Part shown: positions 17,792 to 26,820 of the stretch, piece after piece
Layout: the number at the start of each line of letters is the position of its first letter
Position numbering within the stretch: the first letter of the stretch is position 1
Assembly (NCBI GenBank): GCA_963736425.1
Contig: CAVTOX010000014.1
Location: 248,001 to 312,000 of the forward strand
Source: Prado023 sp963736425
GTDB lineage: Bacteria > Actinomycetota > Actinomycetes > S36-B12 > CAIYMF01
Reading direction: 5' to 3'
Length of the DNA: 64,000 nt
Made by a program: the position numbers and the translations under genes
Notes under the pieces: model-generated
Database searches by the model: none
What the model was told of the DNA's origin: nothing
Seen by the model: the letters and a program-made list of their open reading frames with translations, nothing else

Positions 17792-18472
17792 ATGGGTGCT
17801 GGGGACTGGGTGACAGGCGGGCTGCGGCGCGCCGTGTCCGGGGTCAAGTCGGCCATTCCCGGTCAGGGGGAGCCGGAGCCTGCCGACGAGGATGGTGCTG
17901 TGCCTGGGGTCGCCGCCGACCAGGCCGCTGCACCGAGGGCTCCTGCGAGGAAGCCCCCGGCGAAGGCGGCCCCCGCCACCAGGGCCGCGGAGAAGAAGGC
18001 CCCGCCGAAGAAGAGGGCACCGGACGAGCCCTCCGCGAATGCCTCGGCCCTGGTCCTTCCGGCCCCGGACGAGCCTGCCTCGGTCGAGCTGGCCGTGGCG
18101 CCGGTCCCGACCTGGTCCGACGCCGAGTTGGGCGCCTTCCGTGTGGCGCTCGAGACCGACATCCTCCGACTGCGCGAGGAGTTGAACATGGGGGAGGCCG
18201 ACATGGCCGACCTCATCGCCGACTCCAGCGACGGCGCCGGTGATGATCAGGCCGACGCCGGCTCCAAGACCCTGGAGCGTGAGCAGGAGATGAGTGTCAA
18301 CGCCAACGCGCGTGACCTCCTCGAGCAGTCGACCCATGCCCTGCACCGCCTGGAGGCGGGAACCTATGGGATCTGCGAGTCCTGCGGCGTCGTCATCCCC
18401 GCCGCGCGCCTGCGGGCGTTCCCACGTGCCACCCTGTGCATCGCCTGCAAGCAGGCAGAGGAGCGCCGTTGA
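17792..18472 (+). CDS. DksA/TraR family zinc-finger protein with basic Ala/Pro/Lys-rich tail
   Basis: The C-terminal half is a DksA/TraR fold: a helical hairpin region (about residues 120-185) and a four-cysteine zinc finger with Cys195/Cys198 (GICESCGV) and Cys216/Cys219 (LCIACKQ). DksA/TraR proteins bind the RNA polymerase secondary channel. The first 95 residues are unlike DksA: after a short start they are rich in Ala, Pro and Lys (for example AEKKAPPKKRAP), resembling histone H1-like tails. ATG 17792 has AGGAG a few bases upstream; the open frame extends much further upstream but overlaps the divergent DUF167 gene. It abuts lspA. Confidence 0.82.
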   Translation: MGAGDWVTGGLRRAVSGVKSAIPGQGEPEPADEDGAVPGVAADQAAAPRAPARKPPAKAAPATRAAEKKAPPKKRAPDEPSANASALVLPAPDEPASVELAVAPVPTWSDAELGAFRVALETDILRLREELNMGEADMADLIADSSDGAGDDQADAGSKTLEREQEMSVNANARDLLEQSTHALHRLEAGTYGICESCGVVIPAARLRAFPRATLCIACKQAEERR

Positions 18473-18473
18473 T

Positions 18474-19016
18474 GTGAGCCGACTCCCGCTGACCCTCGGC
18501 GTGGCAGCAGGGGTGGTCGTGCTCGACCAGGTCACGAAGGCCATCGCCGTGGCGAAGCTCGAGGGTGAGCCACCGATCGAGATCCTTGGCCGGTGGCTGC
18601 AGCTGACGTTCGTGCGCAACCCCGGGGCAGCGTTCTCGCTGGCGGGCAACTACACGATCGTGATCAGCGTGGTCGCGATCATCGTGGCCGTGGCCATCGT
18701 GCGCACGGCACGGACCCTGACCAATCCGTGGTGGGCAGTCGTCCTTGGCGGGATCCTGGGGGGCGCGGTCGGAAACCTGATCGATAGGGTCCTGCGTGAC
18801 CCCGCACCCTTCCGTGGTCACGTCGTGGACTTCCTCGCGTTCCCCAACTTCCCGGTGTTCAACGTCGCCGACATGGCACTGGTGGGGTCGGCGATCCTCG
18901 CCGTGCTGCTGAGTCTCAAGGGCGTCGAGATGGGCGAGCATGAGCCCGAGGCGCACCCGGATCCCGCCGCGAACGCGGCGACTGCGGACCCGGGGGAGGC
19001 GCGCACCGATGGCTGA
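18474..19016 (+). CDS. lspA: lipoprotein signal peptidase (LspA)
   Basis: LspA is the membrane aspartyl protease that cleaves signal peptides from prolipoproteins after Lgt has attached the diacylglyceryl group (an lgt gene is at 45.6 kb). Four membrane segments are visible. The catalytic pair is Asp104 in GNLIDRV and Asp133 in FNVADMAL; the conserved RNPGAAFSL is also present. GTG 18474 is in the right frame and starts 1 nt after the DksA-like stop. The hydrophilic C-terminal tail overlaps the next gene by 8 nt. Confidence 0.95.
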   Translation: MSRLPLTLGVAAGVVVLDQVTKAIAVAKLEGEPPIEILGRWLQLTFVRNPGAAFSLAGNYTIVISVVAIIVAVAIVRTARTLTNPWWAVVLGGILGGAVGNLIDRVLRDPAPFRGHVVDFLAFPNFPVFNVADMALVGSAILAVLLSLKGVEMGEHEPEAHPDPAANAATADPGEARTDG

Positions 19017-19935
19017 GCCGCGGCTGGCGCAGGTGCCCGACGGCTTGGCCGGCGAGCGGATCGACGCCGCCCTGGCCCGGATGTTCGGGCTCTCGCGATC
19101 GAAGGCCGCCGACCTGGCCGAGGGCGGTCATGTGCAGCTCGAGGGTCGGGTCGTGGGCAAGAGCGCCCGCGTCGAGTCCGGTCAGCTCGTCGAGGTGCTC
19201 ATCCCCGACGTCGTGCCGCCCGGGTCGGTGCCGGAGGTGGATCTCCCCGAGCTGGTCGTCCTGTACGACGACGCCGACATCGTGGTCGTGGACAAGCCCG
19301 TGGGAGTCGCCGCGCACCCCAGCCAGGGGTTCGAGGGCCCGAGCGTCACCGGCGTCCTGGCTGCGCGCGGCTACCGGATCTCGACGTCCGGGGCCCCGGA
19401 ACGCCGCGGCGTGGTGCAGCGCCTCGACGTCGGGACCTCCGGGGTGATGGTGCTGGCCAAGAGCGAGCCGGCCTACAGCCACCTCAAGCAGCAGTTCCGC
19501 GACCGCACGCCGCAGAAGGTCTACCACGCCCTCGTCCAGGGCCTGCCCGACCCATTGCGCGGCACGATCGACGCCCCCATCGGCCGGCATCCGAACCACG
19601 ACTGGAAGTTCGGCGTGATCGCGGGTGGGCGCAACTCCGTCACGCACTACGAGGTGCTCGAGGCCCTCCGGTTCGCCAGCCTGCTGGAGGTCCACCTCGA
19701 GACCGGTCGGACGCACCAGATCCGGGTCCACATGTCGGCCATCCGGCACCCCTGCGTGGGTGACGTCATGTACGGCGCGGACCCCGTCCTGGCCGCCCGC
19801 TGCGGGTTGGAACGGCAGTGGCTGCACGCCGTCCGGCTCGGCTTCCTGCACCCGGGCAGCGGCGAGTGGGTCGAGTTCACCTCGCCCTATCCGGCCGACC
19901 TGGACCACGCCCTGCGGACCCTGCTGCCCGACTGA
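19009..19935 (+). CDS. rluD: RluA/RluD family 23S rRNA pseudouridine synthase
   Basis: This enzyme isomerises uridines in rRNA. An N-terminal S4 RNA-binding domain (residues 14-65) is followed by the catalytic domain, with the nucleophile Asp140 in VVQRLDVGTSGVMV and the later motif ETGRTHQIRVHM. The usual HRLD is QRLD here. The 308-residue length fits RluD. It is translationally coupled to lspA (8-nt overlap), an arrangement common to actinobacteria and firmicutes. The exact uridine targets cannot be read from sequence. Confidence 0.9.
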   Translation: MAEPRLAQVPDGLAGERIDAALARMFGLSRSKAADLAEGGHVQLEGRVVGKSARVESGQLVEVLIPDVVPPGSVPEVDLPELVVLYDDADIVVVDKPVGVAAHPSQGFEGPSVTGVLAARGYRISTSGAPERRGVVQRLDVGTSGVMVLAKSEPAYSHLKQQFRDRTPQKVYHALVQGLPDPLRGTIDAPIGRHPNHDWKFGVIAGGRNSVTHYEVLEALRFASLLEVHLETGRTHQIRVHMSAIRHPCVGDVMYGADPVLAARCGLERQWLHAVRLGFLHPGSGEWVEFTSPYPADLDHALRTLLPD

Positions 19936-19956
19936 CAGCGGCATCGGGCCCGGTGG

Positions 19957-19962
19957 CAGAGT
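19957..19962 (+). promoter_or_regulatory. -10-like element of the aldo/keto reductase gene
   Basis: CAGAGT is followed by 6 nt and the ATG at 19969, leaving no room for a ribosome site. It is a C-for-T variant of TANNNT. Confidence 0.45.
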
Positions 19963-19968
19963 GGGAGC

Positions 19969-20853
19969 ATGAACACTGAACAGCGGCCCCCCGTCGTCCA
20001 CGCGTCCGGCACGTTCTCGATCGGGGGTGACCTCCCGGTGCATCGGCTCGGCTTCGGTGCCATGCGGATCACCGGTCCCGGGATCTGGGGGGAGCCGGCC
20101 GACCGGGACGGCGCCATCGCACTGCTGCGTCGCCTGGTCGAGCTCGGGGTGGACTTCATCGACACGGCCGACTCCTATGGGCCGTTCGTCTCCGAGGACC
20201 TCATCCGCGAGGCGCTGCACCCCTACGACGGCATGGTCATCGCCACCAAGGGCGGCCTGACGCGCCAGGGGCCGGACAAATGGGCCCCGGTGGGCAGCCC
20301 CTACTACCTGCGCCAATGCGTCGAGATGTCGCTGCGCCGGCTCGGGGTTGACTGCATCGATCTCTACCAGCTGCACCGGATCGATACCAGCGTCCACCTG
20401 GAGGACCAGCTCGGCGCGCTGAAGAAGTTGCAGGAGCAGGGCAAGATCCGCCACCTCGGGCTGTCCCAGGTCTCGGTCGAGGAGCTCGTGGCGGCACGCG
20501 CGATCATCGAGGTCACCACCGTGCAGAACCTCTACAACCTCGGGGACCGCAGTTCGGAGGACGTGCTCGACGCCTGCGAGGCCGCGGGGATCGGGTTCAT
20601 CCCGTGGTTCCCGGTTGCGGCCGGGCCGTTGGCTCGCCCGGACGGCCCGCTGGCGGGGATCGTGACCCGGACCGGGATCCCAGCCGCACAGCTGTCGTTG
20701 GCGTGGCTCCTGCGCCGCTCGCCGGTGATCCTGCCGATCCCGGGGACCTCCTCGGTGGCGCACCTCGAGGAGAACTGCGGGGCGGCCGGCGTCACGCTCG
20801 ACGACGCCACGTTCGCCGACCTCTCAGCGCTCAACGGCCTCGACGAGGAGTAG
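19969..20853 (+). CDS. aldo/keto reductase
   Basis: An NADPH-dependent oxidoreductase of the AKR superfamily (294 residues, TIM barrel). Catalytic-tetrad regions are visible: Asp in FIDTADSYG with its Tyr, Lys in VIATKGGL, and His in YQLHRID. The cofactor-binding end is PIPGTSSVAHLEEN. The substrate is not determined by sequence; the closest-looking families include the YdhF/pyridoxal reductase-like and general carbonyl reductases. It follows the pseudouridine synthase by 33 bp with its own promoter-like element, and is convergent with fhs. Confidence 0.88.
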   Translation: MNTEQRPPVVHASGTFSIGGDLPVHRLGFGAMRITGPGIWGEPADRDGAIALLRRLVELGVDFIDTADSYGPFVSEDLIREALHPYDGMVIATKGGLTRQGPDKWAPVGSPYYLRQCVEMSLRRLGVDCIDLYQLHRIDTSVHLEDQLGALKKLQEQGKIRHLGLSQVSVEELVAARAIIEVTTVQNLYNLGDRSSEDVLDACEAAGIGFIPWFPVAAGPLARPDGPLAGIVTRTGIPAAQLSLAWLLRRSPVILPIPGTSSVAHLEENCGAAGVTLDDATFADLSALNGLDEE

Positions 20854-20864
20854 GTGCCCGCGGC

Positions 20865-22526
20865 TCAGTCGGTGTCGCCGGCCATCAGTCCCGTGATCGA
20901 GCCGTCGGGGCGGATGTGCACGCGCAGGGCGGCGGGCTCGCGGGGCAGGCCGGGCATGGTGACTATCGAACCGGTGCTGGCCACCACGAACCCGGCACCA
21001 GCCGCGAGCCGGGCCTCGCGGACCGTGATGGTGAAGCCGTGCGGCACGCCGCGCCGCATGGGGTCATCGGACAATGACAGGTGCGTCTTGGCGATGCAGA
21101 CGGGCAGGTCTGTGCCCACGGCGGCGGTGATCCGGGCGAGTTCCTTGACTGCGGCGGGGGTGACCTCGATTCCGTCGGCGCCGTAGACGTGCTTGGCCAC
21201 GGCCGCGATCTTGTCGACGTAGGGCGCGTCCTCGGCGTACGGGTGCCACGGCTGCGGCGGGTTGGCATCAGTCGCGTCGACCACGCGCGCGACCGCATCG
21301 GCGAGGTCGACCGACCCGGCGGCACCCTCGGCGAACCCCGTGCAGGGGGCCATCGGGACGCCGCGGCTGGCGCACCAGGCGGCCAGTAGCTCGACCTCCT
21401 CAGCGGGGTCATCCGGGAACAGGTTGAGCGCGACCACGGGGGGCAGACCGTATGCGCCGACGCTGAACAGGTGGCGCTCGAGCTGGGGGAGGCCGGCCCG
21501 CACCGCGGCCAGGTTCGGCTTCCCGACCTCGGCAAGCGGCGCGCCTCCGTGCAGGCGCAGTGCCTTCAGGGTCGCGACCAGCACGACGGCGCGCGGCCAG
21601 ATCCCGGCAGAACGGCAGGCGATGTCCAGGAACTTCTCGCCGCCGAGGTCGAAGCCGAACCCGCCCTCGGTGATGACGTCTGCGCCCGTGGCCAGGGCCA
21701 TCCGGGTGGCGATCATCGAGTTGGTCCCGTGCGCGATGTTGGCGAACGGCCCACCGTGGACCAGGACCGGCCCGCCGTCGGCGGTCTGGGCCAGGTTGGG
21801 CATGAGTGCGTCGCGCAGCAGGACCGTCATGGCCGGGGCGGCCCCGATGTCGTCGGCGGTCACGGGCAGGTCCTGGCTGGTCCAGCCCACGACGATGCGT
21901 CCGAGCCGGGACTGCAGGTCGGCCAGGTCGTGGGCCAGGCACAGGGCGGCCATCACCTCGCTGGAGGCGGTGATCTGGAAGCCGGACTCGCGCGGGATGC
22001 CATCCAGGGGCCCTCCCAGGCCGAGAACCACATGGCGGAGGAACCGGTCGTTCATGTCGACGGCGCGCGGCCAGGTGACCCGCCGGGGGTCAAGGGGCGC
22101 CGGCTGGCCGAACTGCAGGCAGTTGTCGACCAGCGCCGAGAGCAGGTTGTGCGCCGAGGTGATGGCGTGCAGGTCGCCGGTGAAGTGCAGGTTGATCGCC
22201 TCGGCCGGCTCGATCGTCGCCGCGCCGCCCCCGGTGCCGCCACCCTTCATCCCGAAGACCGGGCCCAATGACGGCTCCCGCAGCGCCAGCACGGCGTGCC
22301 GGCCTCGAGCCCGCATCCCCATGGCCAGTGCGATGGCCATGGTCGTCTTGCCCTCCCCGGCGGGGGTGGGGGTGATGGCCGAGACCAGGATCAGCCGGCC
22401 CGTCGGCTCCCGGCCCTCGAGGGCTGCGAGGTCCACCTTCGCCCGGTGCGGACCCCAGCCGATGACGTGCTCCGGGGCGATCCCCAGCTCGGCGGCAACA
22501 TCGGTCATCGGACGCAGTTCGGGCAC
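20865..22526 (-). CDS. fhs: formate-tetrahydrofolate ligase
   Basis: The enzyme makes 10-formyl-tetrahydrofolate from formate, THF and ATP, feeding one-carbon units into purine and formyl-methionine synthesis. The ATP loop TPAGEGKTTMAIALAMG is near residue 55, and FTGDLHAITSAHNLLSALVD, split over the folate site region, and the GFGFDLGGEKFLDI motif are family hallmarks. The 553-residue length is normal. GTG 22526 is used; ATG 22508 is an alternative that would remove six residues. It is divergent from dnaE. Confidence 0.96.
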   Translation of the reverse strand: MPELRPMTDVAAELGIAPEHVIGWGPHRAKVDLAALEGREPTGRLILVSAITPTPAGEGKTTMAIALAMGMRARGRHAVLALREPSLGPVFGMKGGGTGGGAATIEPAEAINLHFTGDLHAITSAHNLLSALVDNCLQFGQPAPLDPRRVTWPRAVDMNDRFLRHVVLGLGGPLDGIPRESGFQITASSEVMAALCLAHDLADLQSRLGRIVVGWTSQDLPVTADDIGAAPAMTVLLRDALMPNLAQTADGGPVLVHGGPFANIAHGTNSMIATRMALATGADVITEGGFGFDLGGEKFLDIACRSAGIWPRAVVLVATLKALRLHGGAPLAEVGKPNLAAVRAGLPQLERHLFSVGAYGLPPVVALNLFPDDPAEEVELLAAWCASRGVPMAPCTGFAEGAAGSVDLADAVARVVDATDANPPQPWHPYAEDAPYVDKIAAVAKHVYGADGIEVTPAAVKELARITAAVGTDLPVCIAKTHLSLSDDPMRRGVPHGFTITVREARLAAGAGFVVASTGSIVTMPGLPREPAALRVHIRPDGSITGLMAGDTD

Positions 22527-22591
22527 AGTCGTTCATGCTGGCACCGGCGGGTGCTCGGTGTCGCTGCGTCGGGGATGTCGGTGCCCGGCGG

Positions 22592-22597
22592 TACGAT
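22592..22597 (+). promoter_or_regulatory. possible -10 element for dnaE
   Basis: TACGAT lies 79 nt before the dnaE start within the 150-bp fhs-dnaE divergent gap. No convincing -35 is visible, so this is tentative. Confidence 0.3.
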
Positions 22598-22676
22598 CAA
22601 CCCCTGCCCGAGCCCGCCTTCCCCCGCCAGGCCCGCAGCAGTCCATGGATTGTGGCACGCCCCCGGGAGGACGTCG

Positions 22677-25600
22677 GTGTCGACCAGCGCGAGTGGTGAC
22701 TTCGTGCACCTGCACGCACACACCGAGTACTCGATGCTCGATGGAGCGGCACGAGTCAAGGACCTCTTCGCCGAGGCCGCCCGGATGGAGATGCCGGCGC
22801 TTGCGATCACCGACCACGGCAACCTCTTCGGCGCCTACGAGTTCTGGAAGGCGGGCAAGGCGGCCGGGGTGAAGCCCATCATCGGCATGGAGGGGTACTA
22901 CGTCCCGATCGGATCCCGCTTCGACCGCGCCCCGTTCTCGTTCGGGGCCGACGTCGGCCAGGACGTCGGCGACGAGGGCACGGCCAAGGGCAAGGTCAAC
23001 TACACGCACATGACCCTGCTGGCCGAGAGCACCGAGGGCCTGCACAACCTCTTCCGGATCTCGTCGCTGGCCAGCCTGGAGGGCCAGTACCGCAAGTACC
23101 CGCGGTTCGACCGCGACCTGCTCGAGCGCCATGGCAAGGGGATCATCGCGACCACCGGCTGCCCGTCGGGGGAGGTGAACCGCTGGCTGCAGGTGGGCCA
23201 GTACGAGAGGGCTCGCCAGGCCGCGGCCGACTACCGCGACATCCTCGGGCCCGACAACTTCTTCTGCGAGCTCATGGACCACGGCATCGAGATCGAGCGC
23301 CGCACACGTGCTGACCTCCTGCGCCTGGCCAAGGACCTCAAGCTCCCACTGCTGGCCACCAACGACCTGCACTACACCCACGCCTCGGACGCGGAGTCCC
23401 ACGAGGTGCTGCTGTGCGTGCAGACCGGCAAGACGATGGCCGACCCGAACCGCTTCAAGTTCGATGCCCGCGACTTCTACCTGAAGTCCGCCCTGGAGAT
23501 GCGCACCCTGTGGGCCGAGCATCCCGATGCGTGTGACAACACGCTGCTGGTGGCCGAGCGCTGCAACGTGGAGTTCACCGAGGGGCGCAACCTGATGCCC
23601 CGGTTCCCGGTCCCCGAGGGGGAGTCCGAGGAGTCCTGGCTGGTCAAGGAGGTCGAGCGCGGCCTGGCCCACCGGTTCCCGAACGGCGTCCCGCAGGACC
23701 GCCGCGACCAGGCGGCCTACGAGGTGGGCGTCATCTGCCAGATGGGCTTCCCGGGGTACTTCCTGGTCACCGCCGACCTCGTCGCACACGCCAAGAGCGT
23801 GGGCATCCGCGTGGGTCCGGGCCGTGGCTCGGCCGCCGGTGCCCTGATCGCCTACGCCCTGGGCATCACCGAGCTCGACCCGATGAGCCATGGCCTGCTG
23901 TTCGAGCGGTTCCTCAACCCGGAGCGCATCTCGATGCCCGATATCGACATGGACTTCGACGAGCGCCGGCGCGCGGAGATGATCCGCTACGCCACTCAGC
24001 GCTACGGGGAGGAGCGGGTCGCCCAGATCGTCACCTACTCGACCATCAAGGCCAAGGCCGCCCTGAAGGACTCCGCGCGCGTCCTCGGCCACCCGTTCTC
24101 GGTGGGGGAGCGGCTGACCAAGGCGATGCCGCCGGCGGTCATGGGCAAGGACATCCCCCTGGCTGGGATCTTCGACGAGAAGCATCCGCGATACAAGGAG
24201 GCGTCGGACTTCCGGGCGCTCTACGAGAACGAGGACGACCTGCGCGAGGTCATCGATACGGCCCGTGGACTCGAGGGCCTGCGCCGGCAGTGGGGTGTGC
24301 ACGCAGCCGGCGTGATCCTCTCGGCGGAGCCGTTGCTCGACGTCATCCCGATCATGCGCCGCGAGCAGGACGGCTCGATCATCACCCAGCTGGACATGGG
24401 GGCCTGCGAGTCACTGGGCCTGCTGAAGATGGACTTCCTCGGCCTGCGCAACCTCACGATCCTCGACGACGCGCTGCGCCATATCCGGGCCAACCGGGGC
24501 GAGACGGTGGTCCTCGAGGAGCTCACTCTCGACGACGTCCCCACCTACGAGCTCCTCGCCCGCGGCGACACCCTGGGCGTGTTCCAGCTGGACAACTCCG
24601 GCATGCGGGCCCTGCTCACCCGCCTGGCACCCACGAACTTCGAGGACATCTCTGCGGTCCTGGCGCTCTACCGGCCGGGTCCGATGGGCGCGAATGCGCA
24701 CAACGACTTCGCGGACCGCAAGAACGGCCGCCAGTCGGTCACGCCGATCCACCCCGAGCTCGCCGAGCCGCTGGCTGAGATCCTGGGCGACACCTACGGG
24801 TTGATCGTCTACCAGGAGCAGGTCATGGCGATCGCTCAGAAGCTGGCCGGGTACTCCCTGGGGAGTGCTGACCTGCTGCGCCGCGCGATGGGCAAGAAGA
24901 AGAAGGAGATCCTTGACAAGGAGTACGTCCCCTTCGCCGAGGGGATGCGGGCCAACGGCTACTCCGAGGCCGCGATCAAGACCCTGTGGGACATCCTCGT
25001 CCCCTTCTCGGACTACGCCTTCAACAAGGCGCACACGGCCGGATACGGGCTGGTCTCCTACTGGACGGCCTACCTCAAGGCGAACTACCCGGCCGAGTAC
25101 ATGGCAGGCCTGCTCACCTCGATCGCCGACGACAAGGACAAGTCCGCGATCTACCTCAACGAGTGCCGGCGCATGGGCATCAAGGTGCTGCCCCCGGACG
25201 TCAACGAGTCGCAGTCGGACTTCGCCCCCGTCGGCACCGACATCCGCTTCGGGCTCTCGGCGATCCGCAACGTGGGCGCCAACGTGGTCGACTCGATCAT
25301 CCGCTCGCGCACGGCCAAGGGGCGGTTCGCGGACTTCGGTGACTTCATCGCCAAGGTCGAGATCGGCGTCTGCAACAAGCGACTCGTGGAGTCGCTGATC
25401 AAGGCCGGTGCCTTCGACAGCTTCGGCGACACCCGCAAGGGGCTGCTGGCCATCCACGAGCAGGCGATCGACGCGGCCCTGGACACCAAGCGCGCTGAGG
25501 CCGTCGGGCAGTTCGACCTGTTCGCCGGCATGGGCGGCGAGGTCACCGAGGCTGCCCCAGGAGCCCGGCTGGTCCCCCCTGCGACCGAGTGGGACAAGAA

Positions 25601-26231
25601 GACGCTGTTGGCCTACGAACGCGAGATGCTGGGGCTCTACGTCAGCGACCACCCGCTGTTCGGTCTCGAGCGCGTGCTGAGCTCCCTGTCGGACATGCCG
25701 ATCGCCGCGCTCGCCGCCGACGAGCGCGTCGACGGGCAGATGGTCACGGTCGCCGGGCTGGTCACCAGCGTCCAGCGCAAGACCACCAAGGCCAAGGGTG
25801 AGCCATGGGCCATCGTCACCCTCGAGGACCTCGCGGGGTCGGTGGAGGTGATGTGCTTCCCGCAGCTGTACTCGACCGCGGGGATCCTGCTGGCCGAGGA
25901 CGTCGTGATCGTCGTCCGTGGGCGGCTGGAGAAGGGCGAGGACAACGCGCCGCGGTTGCGCGGCATGGACATCACGGCGCCGAGCATCAGTGACGCCACA
26001 GCGTCTGGTCCGGTGGCCATCCATCTGGACATCGCGCGATGCACGCCGCCGGTCGTGGACCGCCTCCGGGAGGTGCTGGGAAACCACCCCGGCACGGTCG
26101 AGGTGCACATCCACCTGCGCAACGGCGGCACCACCACGGTCCTGTCGATCGACGAACGGCTGCGGGTGGTGCCCTCGCCGGCCCTCTACGGCGACCTCAA
26201 GGCCCTGCTCGGCGCGTCCTGCCTGGGCTGA
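22677..26231 (+). CDS. dnaE: DNA polymerase III alpha subunit (DnaE1)
   Basis: This is the replicative polymerase catalytic subunit, 1184 residues from GTG 22677, which has GGGAGG 6 nt upstream. Domains in order: N-terminal PHP domain (FVHLHAHTEYSMLDGA), palm with the catalytic aspartates in PDIDMDFDERRR (about residue 421), the VGPGRGSAAGALIAYALG block, fingers, tandem HhH, and a C-terminal OB fold (about residues 1020-1100, VTVAGLVTSVQRKTT). Size and domain order match DnaE1 rather than the shorter error-prone DnaE2. The in-frame ATG at 22296 lies inside the divergent fhs gene and is not used. Confidence 0.97.
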   Translation: MSTSASGDFVHLHAHTEYSMLDGAARVKDLFAEAARMEMPALAITDHGNLFGAYEFWKAGKAAGVKPIIGMEGYYVPIGSRFDRAPFSFGADVGQDVGDEGTAKGKVNYTHMTLLAESTEGLHNLFRISSLASLEGQYRKYPRFDRDLLERHGKGIIATTGCPSGEVNRWLQVGQYERARQAAADYRDILGPDNFFCELMDHGIEIERRTRADLLRLAKDLKLPLLATNDLHYTHASDAESHEVLLCVQTGKTMADPNRFKFDARDFYLKSALEMRTLWAEHPDACDNTLLVAERCNVEFTEGRNLMPRFPVPEGESEESWLVKEVERGLAHRFPNGVPQDRRDQAAYEVGVICQMGFPGYFLVTADLVAHAKSVGIRVGPGRGSAAGALIAYALGITELDPMSHGLLFERFLNPERISMPDIDMDFDERRRAEMIRYATQRYGEERVAQIVTYSTIKAKAALKDSARVLGHPFSVGERLTKAMPPAVMGKDIPLAGIFDEKHPRYKEASDFRALYENEDDLREVIDTARGLEGLRRQWGVHAAGVILSAEPLLDVIPIMRREQDGSIITQLDMGACESLGLLKMDFLGLRNLTILDDALRHIRANRGETVVLEELTLDDVPTYELLARGDTLGVFQLDNSGMRALLTRLAPTNFEDISAVLALYRPGPMGANAHNDFADRKNGRQSVTPIHPELAEPLAEILGDTYGLIVYQEQVMAIAQKLAGYSLGSADLLRRAMGKKKKEILDKEYVPFAEGMRANGYSEAAIKTLWDILVPFSDYAFNKAHTAGYGLVSYWTAYLKANYPAEYMAGLLTSIADDKDKSAIYLNECRRMGIKVLPPDVNESQSDFAPVGTDIRFGLSAIRNVGANVVDSIIRSRTAKGRFADFGDFIAKVEIGVCNKRLVESLIKAGAFDSFGDTRKGLLAIHEQAIDAALDTKRAEAVGQFDLFAGMGGEVTEAAPGARLVPPATEWDKKTLLAYEREMLGLYVSDHPLFGLERVLSSLSDMPIAALAADERVDGQMVTVAGLVTSVQRKTTKAKGEPWAIVTLEDLAGSVEVMCFPQLYSTAGILLAEDVVIVVRGRLEKGEDNAPRLRGMDITAPSISDATASGPVAIHLDIARCTPPVVDRLREVLGNHPGTVEVHIHLRNGGTTTVLSIDERLRVVPSPALYGDLKALLGASCLG

Positions 26232-26238
26232 GCCCGCC

Positions 26239-26736
26239 TCAGGACCTGCGCGCGACGGGAGCAACGCGGGCGTGGGTCAACTCGATCAGGTGGCTCGGCT
26301 GGAGCTCGACATCGAGCCCACGCCGGCCCCCGGAGACCAGGATCGAGGCATGGGCCAACGCCGACTCGTCAACGACCGTCGGGTGGGTCTGGCGCTGCCC
26401 GAGCGGGGAGATGCCTCCGGCCACGTAGCCGGTCGCGCGCTCGGCACGGACGACCTCGGCCATGGCCGCTCGCTTGCCTCCCACGGCAGCGGCCAGCAGC
26501 TTGAGGTCCAACTGCGTGTCGACCGGGACGACTCCGACCACGAGCACCCCGTCCACGTCGGCCAGCAGCGTCTTGAACACGCGCTCGGGCTCGACCCCGA
26601 GTGCGGCGGCTGCCTCGAGGCCGTAGGACGTGCTTCGCGGGTCGTGGGCATACGTGCGCAGGACGTGGGGGACCCCCGCCTCGGCCAGCTCCCGCGTTGC
26701 CGGCGTTCCGGTTGATCCGCTGGACTTCTTCGCCAT
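26239..26736 (-). CDS. ybaK: Cys-tRNA(Pro) deacylase YbaK/EbsC
   Basis: A free-standing editing protein that hydrolyses mischarged Cys-tRNA-Pro. The 165-residue product shows the YbaK fold: RTYAHDPRSTSYGLEAA, VFKTLLADVDG, VVPVDTQLDLK and the catalytic-lysine region AAAVGGKRAAMAE followed by TGYVAGGISPLGQR. ATG 26736 is preferred over an upstream start at 26886, whose extra 50 residues have no homology and overlap the neighbouring promoter. It ends 7 bp from the convergent dnaE stop and is divergent from the LON-domain gene. Confidence 0.92.
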   Translation of the reverse strand: MAKKSSGSTGTPATRELAEAGVPHVLRTYAHDPRSTSYGLEAAAALGVEPERVFKTLLADVDGVLVVGVVPVDTQLDLKLLAAAVGGKRAAMAEVVRAERATGYVAGGISPLGQRQTHPTVVDESALAHASILVSGGRRGLDVELQPSHLIELTHARVAPVARRS

Positions 26737-26742
26737 GGGATG

Positions 26743-26748
26743 ATCCTG
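26743..26748 (-). promoter_or_regulatory. -10-like element of ybaK
   Basis: CAGGAT on the minus strand, then 6 nt, then ATG 26736. No ribosome site precedes the start, in keeping with leaderless expression. Confidence 0.45.
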
Positions 26749-26808
26749 CCACCGACACGTGGTGAAGTGGCCGGTCCGAGTTCCCCAGCGGGTTGTGGGA
26801 ACTGGCCC

Positions 26809-26814
26809 TAACCT
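26809..26814 (+). promoter_or_regulatory. -10 element and leaderless start of the LON-domain gene
   Basis: TAACCT is separated by 6 nt from GTG 26821. An earlier GTG at 26815 directly touches the hexamer and so would be outside the transcript. Confidence 0.55.
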
Positions 26815-26820
26815 GTGCAC

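Noticed and set aside
15463..18243. Long plus-strand open frame of 926 codons across ileS and the DUF167 gene
   Set aside because: It is a GC-rich antisense shadow of ileS; its composition is low-complexity and no domain is recognisable.
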